Source: Bryobacterales bacterium (lineage in GTDB: Bacteria > Acidobacteriota > Terriglobia > Bryobacterales > Bryobacteraceae). Taken from it: a stretch of DNA of 37,859 nt. The stretch covers positions 1 through 37,859 of the forward strand of contig JAHCHD010000031.1 in NCBI GenBank assembly GCA_026129915.1, read 5' to 3'. Position numbers and translations under genes: made by a program. Below are positions 18,801 through 26,308 of this stretch, piece after piece (positions within the stretch are counted from its first letter, which is position 1; each line of letters opens with the position of its first letter). Under the pieces are notes generated by a model, which was given only the letters and a program-made list of their open reading frames with translations, had not been told where the DNA came from and did not search any database.

Positions 18801-18991
18801 CGACCGTCGGGGTACACGATCTGAAAGGGCGGAGAATGGTCAGTTGCCGCCACCAGTTCGGTGTTCAGTTTACGCTCTGGGACCAGCAGGTAGTAGAGGG
18901 AAACCAGGAAGCCCGCTGCGGCTAGTAAGGCCAGCACACGCAGCAGCAAACTGCGGCGCCCTTCCGCACCCGTGCTAATGGGGCTCACCAT
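15884..18991 (-). CDS. Hybrid sensor histidine kinase with periplasmic solute-binding domain
   Basis: The 1035-residue protein reads, in order: a first membrane helix (about 15-32); a periplasmic bacterial extracellular solute-binding (SBP_bac_3-like) domain (about 45-270); a second helix (MTLVGLCICCVALLGIVAE); a HisKA domain with SHELRTPLNG and phosphoaccepting His330; an HATPase_c domain (LINLAGNALKYT, DDSGPGIP, GTGLGLAIA); a Pro-rich linker; a degenerate receiver with Glu748 at the phosphoacceptor position; and a full receiver (VADDNPVN, Asp948 in VILDHHMPNLDG, Lys in LPKPF). It should sense an amino-acid-like ligand and relay phosphate to its own C-terminal receiver. No separate response regulator or Hpt gene is adjacent. 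I chose the ATG at 18991; an upstream TTG (19015) would add eight residues. Confidence 0.9.
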   Translation of the reverse strand: MVSPISTGAEGRRSLLLRVLALLAAAGFLVSLYYLLVPERKLNTELVAATDHSPPFQIVYPDGRIGGAVVEAINLASARVGIKIRWVRKDARPDDLLRDLDSGVDLWPMITVTPDRKASFHLTQPIGRAEYMIAAIDDGNIQLRDFKPARVALTAGPWIRGRLAAEFPDATAVVVKSGQQLIEVCEGRADALVADAAVMYSMAMQQPPSCAGKHLINRLLVNWYWDLAIGSTFAKAAEADRIRAEFGHLARTGALHELFADYPIQAQYRSEDTFAETRSERDTRHARMTLVGLCICCVALLGIVAETNRRTAQAMRLVKLKSDFLDRMSHELRTPLNGVMGLASLLATTPLTAQQHDYLRLIRQSGEELLKLVSDSLALSRLTAKKRDAQTDTFCPRKLVEDTVAVLAPLAEAKHLDLVWMVARDVPRLVLGDEGAMRQLLINLAGNALKYTACGTVRVCVRVIGLHTQYPFLRCEVDDSGPGIPKEDRARIFESFVRLHRPQDHKAVGTGLGLAIARELVFVLNGKIGVVDSPYGGARFWFEFPVERASSFIKKGGRKVEIPVLTPHKSEDGLADTEASASPAASTKLSAKLPSLPAEPDRPLPKHPLPGTAIRPRSAHLVWAGGNGSLSASDFDIGEHDSNNDVAPEGCAGCGVRTEPKEATEERNRALLDLRKLARATAAAKEERGAAALQVLAPNQEGAALPDSLEMLAQYLEIEGVRLTISHSISEALHHALSGGTTDFVVIEGLRPGKPLQSVVASLRDAYGDVALPVVVLCPAMAGSGTCSGLRPPYSRVLRRPFLSTSFAQAIEELEKERAAILTSGLHLGKTQFPVHDLEMHYCPASARAPATDITGAEQIPRDAPALGADDSGSSDVQTGDNDWKPEKRVGVNRPGAARALVADDNPVNRLVLMSMLRSLGVESDGVSDGYQALSSCERVEYDFVILDHHMPNLDGVSAARVLRSCDDWRCTAPIVASSAANLSLNEKRYRDAGIDAVLPKPFTLDELRATLKQAAGQYRSRVSGTAQQESAPVG

Positions 18992-19106
18992 TCTGCCTAT
19001 AGATATCGGCTGCAAACGGCGAGTGCATTAATATGAACAGTCCATCGCCGGTGGATTTGGCCAGCGCAGCCAACCTGGCACTCCTACCTGTGCGACAATC
19101 GCCTTC

Positions 19107-21053
19107 ATGTTTCCCCCCACTCGCCCGAACTTTGCTGAAATGGCGGAGCTTCCCTTGCGGGTCCTTGCCCACGGCAGACCTTTCCGCCCGGCCCTGGTGC
19201 GTTTGGCGATCGTGGCGACAATGGCCACTCTCGCGCTGCTCGGCCAGGACGCCGCCAGCATTCGCGCGCAATACACCAAGTACGAGCACATGGTGCCGAT
19301 GCGGGATGGCGTGCGCCTGTTCACCGCCGTCTACGTTCCCAAGGATCTCTCGCGCAGCTACCCGATCCTCTACAACCGTACGCCCTACAGTTGCTCCCCC
19401 TATGGCATCGACAACTACCGGGAATCGCTTGGCCCAGCCCCTGAAGTGTACTCAAAGGAAGGCTTCATCTTCGTCTACCAGGATGTCCGTGGGCGCTACC
19501 TTAGCGAGGGCGAGTTCGTCCACGTGCGTCCACATATTCCCGCTAAACAAAGCAGCCAGATTGATGAATCGAGCGATGTTTACGACACCATTGAGTGGCT
19601 GCTGGCCAACGTGCAGCCCAATAACGGCAAGGTGGGCCAATATGGGATCTCCTACCCTGGCTTCTACACCGCCGCCGGCATGATCGACGCGCATCCCGCC
19701 CTAGTGGCCTCCTCCCCGCAAGCCCCCGTGAGCGACTGGTTTGTTGGCGACGACTGGCACCACAACGGCGCCTTCCTGCTGCAGCACGCCTTCAATTTCC
19801 TTGCTGCTTTCGGCAAACCGCGAACAGAGCCTACATCCAAGAGAAGCACTCCGTTTGAGTATGATACGGCTGACGGTTACAAGTTCTACTTGAATCTTGG
19901 CGGCATGCCGGAGGCAAATGCCCGTCACTTCAAGAGTGAGATTCCTTTCTGGAACGAACTGATGGAGCAGGAGAGCTACAGCTCCTTTTGGAAAGCCCGC
20001 AGCATTAACCAACATCTGGGTCGAATCCGTCCCGCAGTGCTGACGGTAGGCGGGTGGTTCGATGCCGAAAACCTGTTTGGCGCCCTGGAGGTCTATCGCA
20101 GCACGGAGCGACAGTCCCCGGGCGCGTGGAACAAGCTTGTGATGGGTCCCTGGGACCATGGCCAATGGGCTCGCGAAGATGGCGAAAAGCTGGGCGATGT
20201 CCGTTTTTCCGCAAAGACCAGTCTCTTTTATCGCGAGCAGATTGAGTTTCCATTCTTCATGCATTACTTGAAGAATGCAGACGCGCCAGATTTGCCGGAA
20301 GCTTACCTGTTTGAAACCGGTCGCAACCTCTGGCGGCGCTTCGACCAATGGCCGCCCGCCGCTGCTCAGGAACGGAAGCTTTATTTCCATGCCAACGGGA
20401 AGCTGAGCTTCGAAGCTCCAGCCGCGACAGCCCCTGCAACCTTCGACGAGTACATCAGCGACCCCGCCAAGCCCGTTCCGCACATTGGCAAGATTCAGAT
20501 CAGTATGTCGCGTGAGCATATGGTAGCCGACCAACGGTTCGCCTCCACGCGGCCCGACGTGCTGGTGTACCAGACGGACGAGCTTACTGAGGACGTGACG
20601 ATTGCGGGCCCCATTACCGCGGATCTATTTGTCAGCACCACCGGCACGGATTCTGACTGGGTAGTGAAGCTAATCGACGTCTACCCGGAGGATTTCCCCA
20701 ACCCCACGCCGAACCCTACCGAGGTGCAGATGCGCGGCTATCAGCAACTGGTGCGTGGCAATGTGATTCGTGGCAAATTCCGCAAGAGCCTGGAGAAACC
20801 CGAGCCCTTTGTCCCCGGCAAGGCGGAACCCGTACGTTTCGAACTCAACGACATGCTGCACACCTTCCGTCGCGGCCATCGCATTATGGTTCAAGTGCAA
20901 AGCACGTGGTTCCCGCTCATCAACCGGAACTCCCAAAAGTTCGGCAATCTCTTCAACATGCCGGAGGAAGAATACCAAAAGGCGACCCAGCGTGTGTATC
21001 GCAGCCAGCCGATGCCATCAGGCGTGGTGGTGCGGGTGGAGCCCACGCGATAG
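19107..21053 (+). CDS. CocE/NonD-family alpha/beta hydrolase (X-Pro dipeptidyl-peptidase type)
   Basis: This 648-residue protein has an N-terminal hydrophobic segment (about 30-46) that may be a signal peptide or anchor, then an alpha/beta hydrolase of the X-Pro dipeptidyl-peptidase S15 type. The nucleophile is Ser182 in GQYGISYPGFY, with Asp319 in GGWFDAEN and His351 in GPWDHGQW completing the triad. A C-terminal jelly-roll domain begins near DVLVYQTDELTEDV and includes FVSTTGTDSDWVVKLIDV, as in cocaine esterase and glutaryl acylase relatives. Substrates (acyl esters, amides or Xaa-Pro peptides) cannot be told from sequence. The start is uncertain: ATG codons at 19107 and 19140 are both in frame and neither has a clear ribosome site. 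It is divergent from the sensor kinase gene, 115 bases away. Confidence 0.88.
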   Translation: MFPPTRPNFAEMAELPLRVLAHGRPFRPALVRLAIVATMATLALLGQDAASIRAQYTKYEHMVPMRDGVRLFTAVYVPKDLSRSYPILYNRTPYSCSPYGIDNYRESLGPAPEVYSKEGFIFVYQDVRGRYLSEGEFVHVRPHIPAKQSSQIDESSDVYDTIEWLLANVQPNNGKVGQYGISYPGFYTAAGMIDAHPALVASSPQAPVSDWFVGDDWHHNGAFLLQHAFNFLAAFGKPRTEPTSKRSTPFEYDTADGYKFYLNLGGMPEANARHFKSEIPFWNELMEQESYSSFWKARSINQHLGRIRPAVLTVGGWFDAENLFGALEVYRSTERQSPGAWNKLVMGPWDHGQWAREDGEKLGDVRFSAKTSLFYREQIEFPFFMHYLKNADAPDLPEAYLFETGRNLWRRFDQWPPAAAQERKLYFHANGKLSFEAPAATAPATFDEYISDPAKPVPHIGKIQISMSREHMVADQRFASTRPDVLVYQTDELTEDVTIAGPITADLFVSTTGTDSDWVVKLIDVYPEDFPNPTPNPTEVQMRGYQQLVRGNVIRGKFRKSLEKPEPFVPGKAEPVRFELNDMLHTFRRGHRIMVQVQSTWFPLINRNSQKFGNLFNMPEEEYQKATQRVYRSQPMPSGVVVRVEPTR

Positions 21054-21077
21054 GGGCGACGAGTGGCGGACAGGTGA

Positions 21078-22865
21078 CTAGCGGCCTAGCTGTTCCCGGC
21101 AGTAGGCGAGTCCGCGCTGCGCCGCTGTGCTGGATGGCATCAGCTGGAGCGCGTGCTGGAAGTCCGCTGTAGCTTGGGTGCAGTCTCCTTGCCGCGCGTG
21201 GATGTTGCCCCGGTTGGACCATGCTGGTGGGAAATCCGGAGAAAGAGCGATGGCCTCATCCAGCACAGCCAGGGCCTCGGCGTAGCGTTCCGTCCGCCCG
21301 TAGTGTACGCCAAGCTGCGAGAGTACGGCTGCGCTACGCTCGCCCTTTAGCGACTCCAGATAGGCGGCCTCCGCTTCCTCAGTTCGACCCAGGCAGTCAA
21401 GAGCGCGCGCCTGGTTTGCGTGCCAGCTCGCCTGGTAGTTCGAGGCAACCCCCGGCTTTGCCCGTTCAAACAGCGCCAGCGCCTCCGCGCACCGGTTGGC
21501 TTCGAGCGCTTGCAAACCAATCGCTACATTGGCGCGCCAACTGTCCGGATTCTTGGCCAAAACGTCCGCCCAGAACGTGCTGCCCGTAGCCCACACTTTG
21601 CTTCGCTGGTAGGTGGCCACAGACAGCACCAGCAGCAGGGCAATGCCACCGAAACGTAGCAGGGAAGCACTGAATCGAAACTGCATCAGCATCCCCAGAG
21701 TCATCGGCACCAGCCCCAGCGCTGCCAGGTAGACGCGCCGCTCCACGGCGGCATCCTGAATGGGCAGGACACTGGATGTAGGCCCCAGCACCAGCAGGAA
21801 GAGCACCGCACCCAGGGCCACCAGCGGAGCTTGTCGACGGTAGCGCAGCGCCACGGCGAGCCCGGCGGCAACGAGCAGCCAGCAGAGCAAAGCCCAGTGT
21901 TCAAATAGCCCCCGGGAGATGGGGAATAAATAGTCGCCATTTTGGCCCACGGGCAACACCCAAAGTCGCAGGTAAAGCAGAATAGCGCGGCCCTGGGTGA
22001 GCAGGTATTCCCACCACGTGAGGTCGGCCATGCCGAAGCCAGCGGTGCTGGCGCTGGCCAGCGTCCGCAGCACCACAGCCACCCCCACGGCCACCGCGAC
22101 CGCCATCAGGGAGTAGAGCCGCCACCCCTCTCGTATCAGCCCTGGCAGTGTTTGGCGGTACGCCCAGAGGTGAAGCAACACAAGCACGGCGGGCAACGTA
22201 AGGGCATGCTCTTTGCTGAGCATCGCCAGCAGAAAACACGCGATGGTTCCAAACGCCACGGGCCACGAAACATGCGGCTCGCGGCGAGAGAGAAATACCG
22301 CAAGCGCAGCGAAGTAGAAGAACACGCTGAGTGGTTCCGGGTGGGCTGCCACATAAGCGACGCCCTCGCTCTGGGCGGGATGCACCAGAAACAGTCCAGC
22401 GCCCAACAGGGCCAGCGGAAGTAAATGGCCTTTGGCTGTGCGCAGCAGGGTAAGCAGGCGCAGCAATATGTATGCCAGAAGCGTGCCTGCGCCCGCATGC
22501 ATCAGCAACGATGCCAGATGAAAGGGCAGTGGCTGGCCGCCTCCGGCCTGGAAGCTCAGCCAGTAACTCAGGCCGGAAAGTGGGCGATCTCCTTCCATTG
22601 CCCGCCACGCGCTCCAGCGGAAGTAATCGGGTTCCGCACGGAACTTCAGGGCGATATCGTCGAAGAGGAAATCGCCGCGTAACGCGGGCCCATAGATTAT
22701 AAGTAAGGTCACGAAAGCCGCCGCGGCGATGGCAATCCATGCCCACCACGGCAGTGGAGCTTCCTCCGCCAGGGCCGTGGCTCCGGAAGTGTCGATGCCA
22801 GGCGCTTCCACCGCTGCTACCCGATCGACGCCCACTCCTTCACGAACGCTGCGTTTCTTTTTCAT
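21078..22865 (-). CDS. Polytopic membrane protein with C-terminal TPRs (TMTC/PMT-like)
   Basis: The 595-residue protein has about ten membrane helices (about 35-410) followed by three or four TPR units (about 440-585: AEALALFERAKP, EEAEAAYLESLKG, AEALAVLDEAIALSPDFPPA, TQATADFQHALQLMP). The first loop carries GDFLFDD, like the acidic motif of GT-C enzymes that use polyprenyl-phosphate sugars, and ERRVYLAALGL matches the TMTC-type pattern. A role in transferring a sugar from polyprenyl phosphate to exported proteins is inferred. I chose the ATG at 22865, followed by a lysine-rich start, rather than earlier in-frame codons that would lie inside the DUF2304 gene in an implausible sequence. It overlaps the DUF2304 gene by 26 bases, so translation is probably coupled. 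It is the last gene of the glycosylation operon. Confidence 0.82.
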   Translation of the reverse strand: MKKKRSVREGVGVDRVAAVEAPGIDTSGATALAEEAPLPWWAWIAIAAAAFVTLLIIYGPALRGDFLFDDIALKFRAEPDYFRWSAWRAMEGDRPLSGLSYWLSFQAGGGQPLPFHLASLLMHAGAGTLLAYILLRLLTLLRTAKGHLLPLALLGAGLFLVHPAQSEGVAYVAAHPEPLSVFFYFAALAVFLSRREPHVSWPVAFGTIACFLLAMLSKEHALTLPAVLVLLHLWAYRQTLPGLIREGWRLYSLMAVAVAVGVAVVLRTLASASTAGFGMADLTWWEYLLTQGRAILLYLRLWVLPVGQNGDYLFPISRGLFEHWALLCWLLVAAGLAVALRYRRQAPLVALGAVLFLLVLGPTSSVLPIQDAAVERRVYLAALGLVPMTLGMLMQFRFSASLLRFGGIALLLVLSVATYQRSKVWATGSTFWADVLAKNPDSWRANVAIGLQALEANRCAEALALFERAKPGVASNYQASWHANQARALDCLGRTEEAEAAYLESLKGERSAAVLSQLGVHYGRTERYAEALAVLDEAIALSPDFPPAWSNRGNIHARQGDCTQATADFQHALQLMPSSTAAQRGLAYCREQLGR

Positions 22866-23193
22866 TGAGGTGCGAGAGATGGTATTCCAGAATCGCCAGC
22901 CGTTGTGCCAGCGCGATGTTGTTGTCTTTGAGTGCGGACACGACGATCGAAAGACGGAACAGCACAAACAGGAAGATGCAGCCCACCAGCAGCAGCAAAG
23001 TGAGGGACTCATCCTGGAGCCCCGCGAAATTCGCCAGCCTTGGCAGCAAACCAGGATAGAAGGTGACAGCAAGAAGAGCGAGGCCCGCGCCCAGCCAGCT
23101 TACTGAGTATTCCACGCGAATGTGCGCCCGCCGCACCTGTACCAGAACGGCGGCAATCAGAACGAGCGTAACCGCTGCAACAAGACTTTGCAT
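22840..23193 (-). CDS. DUF2304 small membrane protein
   Basis: The 117-residue protein has three predicted membrane helices (LVAAVTLVLIAAVLVQV, WLGAGLALLAVTFYPGLL, LTLLLLVGCIFLFVLFRLSI) and a short cytoplasmic coiled-coil tail (LKDNNIALAQRLAILEYHL). DUF2304 proteins are commonly found next to DPM1-like glycosyltransferases, as here. The ATG at 23202 overlaps the preceding stop as TGATG, but the junction also contains GGAGGTGAT, a nine-base match to the 16S rRNA 3' end. That site is too close for 23202 and seven bases from the next ATG at 23193, which I chose. Its function is unproven; a partner or membrane dock for the polyprenyl-phosphate glycosyltransferase is a reasonable inference. Confidence 0.82.
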   Translation of the reverse strand: MQSLVAAVTLVLIAAVLVQVRRAHIRVEYSVSWLGAGLALLAVTFYPGLLPRLANFAGLQDESLTLLLLVGCIFLFVLFRLSIVVSALKDNNIALAQRLAILEYHLSHLNEKETQRS

Positions 23194-23201
23194 GGGCGGC
23201 A

Positions 23202-23966
23202 TCACCTCCCTCCCAACCTGCGGACATCCATCTTCAGGATATTCACAAACACCCCCAGCAATACGTGAACGATGTAGTAAACAGACTTCCACAACGTGAT
23301 GCTGCTCTGCCCCCCCGCTCGCGGGCGCATACTGCAAGGCACTTCGCGAAACCGGAACACGCAGCGCTGCAGCACGACGAGGGCTTCGATTTCGGGATAC
23401 TCGAGCGGAAACACGCGGCTGAACAGTTCCAGTGCCGCGCGGTTGACGCCCACGAAGCCCGAGGTGGGGTCGCGCACTGGCTGGGCAAGAATCGGGCGCA
23501 GCATCAGGCGAAAGAACCGGATCACGAGTCCCCGCAGGAAGGTGGTCTTGTAGCCCGAAGATTCTGGCAGAAAGCGGCTGCCGATTACCATCTCGACGCC
23601 AGTTTCCTTGAGTGTGTCGTAGATGCGACGAATGTCCCTGGGGTCGTGTTGCCCGTCGCCGTCAATACGAATCACCACCTCATAACCCAGTTCGTAAGCC
23701 AGCTTATAGCCCGCCTGCACCGCACCACCCAAACCGAGATGATGAGGCAGGCGCAGCACCTGAGCCCCCGCCTGTTCGGCAAGTTGTGCCGTCGCATCGC
23801 GGGAACAGTCGTCCACCACCACCACTGCGCAGCCGGGTAGAATCTCCCATAACTCACTGAGCACGCCTGCGATGCACGCGCTCTCGTTAAAGGCGGGAAT
23901 CAGCACCAGCAGGTCATTGGGAGCTTCGAGGGCAGCCGTATGTTGCAGGGAGGAGGCAGTTGGCAT
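23202..23966 (-). CDS. Family 2 glycosyltransferase, polyprenyl-phosphate (DPM1-like) type
   Basis: The 254-residue protein is a GT-A fold enzyme. It shows VLIPAFNES (21-29), the nucleotide-binding VVDDCSRD (51-58), GLGGAVQAGYKLA, and the metal-binding stretch RIDGDGQHDPRDIRR (100-114). SRFLPESSGYKTTFLRG and DPTSGFVGVNR fit enzymes that move a hexose from a nucleotide sugar to polyprenyl phosphate. The C-terminus has a hydrophobic segment (VYYIVHVLLGVFVNIL) that may dock to the membrane but no full transmembrane pair. I set the start at the ATG at 23966, two bases after the upstream stop; longer in-frame extensions would overlap the preceding gene and lack family similarity. Its stop overlaps the next start. 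It probably makes the lipid-linked sugar used by the membrane protein downstream. Confidence 0.9.
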   Translation of the reverse strand: MPTASSLQHTAALEAPNDLLVLIPAFNESACIAGVLSELWEILPGCAVVVVDDCSRDATAQLAEQAGAQVLRLPHHLGLGGAVQAGYKLAYELGYEVVIRIDGDGQHDPRDIRRIYDTLKETGVEMVIGSRFLPESSGYKTTFLRGLVIRFFRLMLRPILAQPVRDPTSGFVGVNRAALELFSRVFPLEYPEIEALVVLQRCVFRFREVPCSMRPRAGGQSSITLWKSVYYIVHVLLGVFVNILKMDVRRLGGR

Positions 23967-23968
23967 GG

Positions 23969-24982
23969 CTAGTGCTGCGCCACCTTCCATAGGCTCACGC
24001 GGTGAGCATAGATCGCCTTCCGGAAGCCTTCCCTCGAAACCCGTGCGTGCCTGCGGATGGCGTTGCGCTGGCGCAACAACCGCGGCAGAGCAAGCAGCGC
24101 CACCACGTGCGCCTTCGCCACCATCCAGGGAAGCCAAAGCGCGCTGCTGCCCTGGGCGAACTGTGCCGCTTTCCCCTTTCCGTTCAACATGGCAACCAGG
24201 TGTAGCGCATAGCGCGCGGGCGCCCAAACGAAAGCCGCCACGGTGTCGGTGAATGGGAAGTTGCGGATCACCAGGTACAGGCGGTTGCGTTCCACCAGGT
24301 AGGCCTTCAATGGAGAAGCGACACCCGCCGTTGCGGAATATGCATGGTCCACAATGGCATCACGTACGTAGCGGCAAGGCCAGCGCATCCAGATCATCCG
24401 AAGGCCGAGGTCAGTATCCTCGCCATATAGGAAAAAATCGACATCGAAATGCCCGGCATCCTGCATGGCCTTGCGCCGGTAGAGGGCCGCGCAGCCGCTG
24501 GGCAGCAAGGCCTCCGTGGGGGATTCGTCACTCGCAAAGGGCATCCTGTGCGCGCGCTGGATGCTGCTGCCGTCTCTGCTCATCTCCAGGCTTGTGGAAT
24601 CCAGCCACTTTGTCCCGGCAAGGCGAATCTGGCAACTGAACATGCCGTACTCAGGATAGGCTCGCGCGGCGTTCACGAGAGCTCCCAGCCATCCGGGATC
24701 GGCAACGGCATCGTCGTTCAGAACCGCAATTAGCGGAGCCTCGCTGCGGTTTACGGCGCGATTCACCGCAACGCCGAACCCCAGGTTGGTTTCCGGGTAG
24801 AGCACTAGCAGCGGGAAGCGGGTTTCGCTCGCCAGCAAAGCCGCCAGCCGATTGCCGCTGTTATCAACAACAATCACTTCAAAGTCTTTCCAGGTTTGCG
24901 CGGCCAGGCTCTCAAGGGCGGCCCTCAGGGGCTCTCCGGCGCGCAGGGTGGGGATTACCACCAATACTTCGTGTTTTGCCAA
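23969..24982 (-). CDS. Family 2 glycosyltransferase, rhamnosyltransferase-like
   Basis: This 337-residue enzyme begins directly with a GT-A strand (HEVLVVIPTLRAGEPL, 4-19). It contains VIVVDNSGN (37-44), ETNLGFGVAVNRA (64-76) and the metal-binding AVLNDDAVADPGWL (86-99), then PSGCAALYRRKAM and FFLYGEDTDLGLRM, the usual acceptor-side motif. This order matches rhamnosyltransferases and other enzymes that add sugars to surface glycans. A C-terminal hydrophobic stretch may make it membrane-associated. The start is a TTG at 24982; an in-frame stop lies just upstream, and the first strand would be lost with any later start. It is the first gene of a four-gene operon with very short spacings and is divergent from the MetE-like gene. 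Confidence 0.88.
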   Translation of the reverse strand: MAKHEVLVVIPTLRAGEPLRAALESLAAQTWKDFEVIVVDNSGNRLAALLASETRFPLLVLYPETNLGFGVAVNRAVNRSEAPLIAVLNDDAVADPGWLGALVNAARAYPEYGMFSCQIRLAGTKWLDSTSLEMSRDGSSIQRAHRMPFASDESPTEALLPSGCAALYRRKAMQDAGHFDVDFFLYGEDTDLGLRMIWMRWPCRYVRDAIVDHAYSATAGVASPLKAYLVERNRLYLVIRNFPFTDTVAAFVWAPARYALHLVAMLNGKGKAAQFAQGSSALWLPWMVAKAHVVALLALPRLLRQRNAIRRHARVSREGFRKAIYAHRVSLWKVAQH

Positions 24983-25204
24983 CTCACCATTCTACGAAAC
25001 ACGCACCATGTAACTGAATCGGCCCTTGTTCGGGTGGTTCGGTAGTCCGGACGCAAAGCGCGCCTTCCTCACCCCAACTGTGAGTGCGGACTGCGGCGGG
25101 AGCCCAATACACAAGCGATGGGCGACGCCGGCCGCTTCGCCGAAGGGGCAGTACGCGTTTCTCCTCGGAGGTTCGCATCGAAATCTCTGTTGGCCATACA
25201 ATGA

Positions 25205-26215
25205 ATGAGCATGGTGAAAACTACGGTTGTTGGCAGTTATCCAGTACCTTCCTGGCTTCTAGGTGAAACAAGTCGCCTGGTGCTTCGGGACGCCATCATG
25301 GTGGTGCTGAAGACACAGGAACTCGCGGGCATTGACGTCGTCGCAGATGGCGAACTCAACCGATTTGACCCAAGCCACCCGGAAACCAACGGCATGATTG
25401 ACTACTTTGTCAGCCGTATGTCCGGAGTCCGCACCCGGTTTTCGCTCTCTGACTACGAAGCTTTCCGCCAGGACTCCCAGCTCCGTTACCGCACCGCCCC
25501 CGCCGGGGTTGTGGACAGTCCGCTGGGCGAAGGGACACTCTATCTTCCCGGCGACTACGCCCTCACCCAGGCTCTCACGCCGAAGCCGCTTAAGTTCACC
25601 TGCACAGGTCCGCACATGCTGGCCAAGGTGTTGACTGACCGGCACTATCAGGACCGCGGCGCGCTTGCCATGGCCATTGCGGAAGTGTTGCGCGCGCAGT
25701 TGGCCGGTATTCCTGCCGCCGTAGTGCAACTTGATGAAGCGAATATCGTGGGCCATCCGGAGGATCAGCCGTGGGCGGTAGCCGCCATCAATCATGTCCT
25801 CGACGGTATCCAGACCGAGCGCGCCGTTCACATCTGCTTTGGTAACTACGGCGGACAAAGTGTACAGAAGGGTCTATACCAGGCGCTGGTTCCTTTCCTG
25901 AACCAGCTACATGTGGATCACCTGGTGCTGGAGTTCGCACGCCGTGGCTACGAGGAACTGCCAGCCTTCAAAGACCTGCGTTCGGAAATCAGCATTGGTC
26001 TTGGCGTAGTGGACATCAAGGACAACGCCATTGAATCGCCAGACATCATCGCGCAGCGCATCGAACATGCCCAGAAAGTGCTTGGCGCCGGCCGAGTGAC
26101 CTACATCCACCCGGATTGTGGCTTCTGGATGTTGCAGCGCAGTGTCTCCGACGGCAAGATGCGGGCCATGGTGGAGGGGCGCAATCTCTTTGAGGGCCGC
26201 TCCCTCGATTCCTAG
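25205..26215 (+). CDS. MetE-like core methyltransferase (UROD/MetE fold)
   Basis: The 336-residue protein corresponds to the C-terminal catalytic half of cobalamin-independent methionine synthase and lacks the N-terminal duplicate. Candidate zinc ligands are all present: His209 and Cys211 in HICFGNY, Glu243 in LEFARRG and Cys305 in HPDCGFW; QLDEAN (175-180) is the acidic substrate-binding strand. Such short forms move a methyl group to a thiol, but the methyl donor may not be methyl-tetrahydropteroyl-triglutamate. No signal peptide is present. ATG codons at 25205 and 25211 are in frame with no Shine-Dalgarno sequence. TACAAT at 25197-25202 would place the transcript start near the ATG, so leaderless translation is possible. 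No cobalamin or SAM riboswitch is recognisable upstream. Confidence 0.85.
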   Translation: MSMVKTTVVGSYPVPSWLLGETSRLVLRDAIMVVLKTQELAGIDVVADGELNRFDPSHPETNGMIDYFVSRMSGVRTRFSLSDYEAFRQDSQLRYRTAPAGVVDSPLGEGTLYLPGDYALTQALTPKPLKFTCTGPHMLAKVLTDRHYQDRGALAMAIAEVLRAQLAGIPAAVVQLDEANIVGHPEDQPWAVAAINHVLDGIQTERAVHICFGNYGGQSVQKGLYQALVPFLNQLHVDHLVLEFARRGYEELPAFKDLRSEISIGLGVVDIKDNAIESPDIIAQRIEHAQKVLGAGRVTYIHPDCGFWMLQRSVSDGKMRAMVEGRNLFEGRSLDS

Positions 26216-26278
26216 ATCCGGCGGGTCCATTCTCAACAGGCTGCTGCGGCTGATTCCCTCACAAACTCTCGGAGCAGT

Positions 26279-26308
26279 TTGACAGCCTCCGTTCGCATTC
26301 GTCATAAT
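26279..26308 (+). promoter_or_regulatory. Strong sigma-70-like promoter of the cobW-fur operon
   Basis: TTGACA (26279-26284) is a perfect -35 box. CATAAT (26303-26308) matches five of six -10 bases, with an 18-base spacer. It is the best consensus promoter I could find in this window and lies 34 bases before the chosen start codon. Confidence 0.7.

Noticed and set aside
21901..22749. 282-codon frame on the same strand as the TMTC-like gene
   Set aside because: It overlaps a membrane protein with a consistent helix and TPR pattern; the translation is Arg/Gly/Pro-rich noise.
24991..25196. Possible riboswitch upstream of the MetE-like gene
   Set aside because: I looked for cobalamin, SAM and SAH riboswitch core motifs and found none; only scattered GC-rich stems are present.
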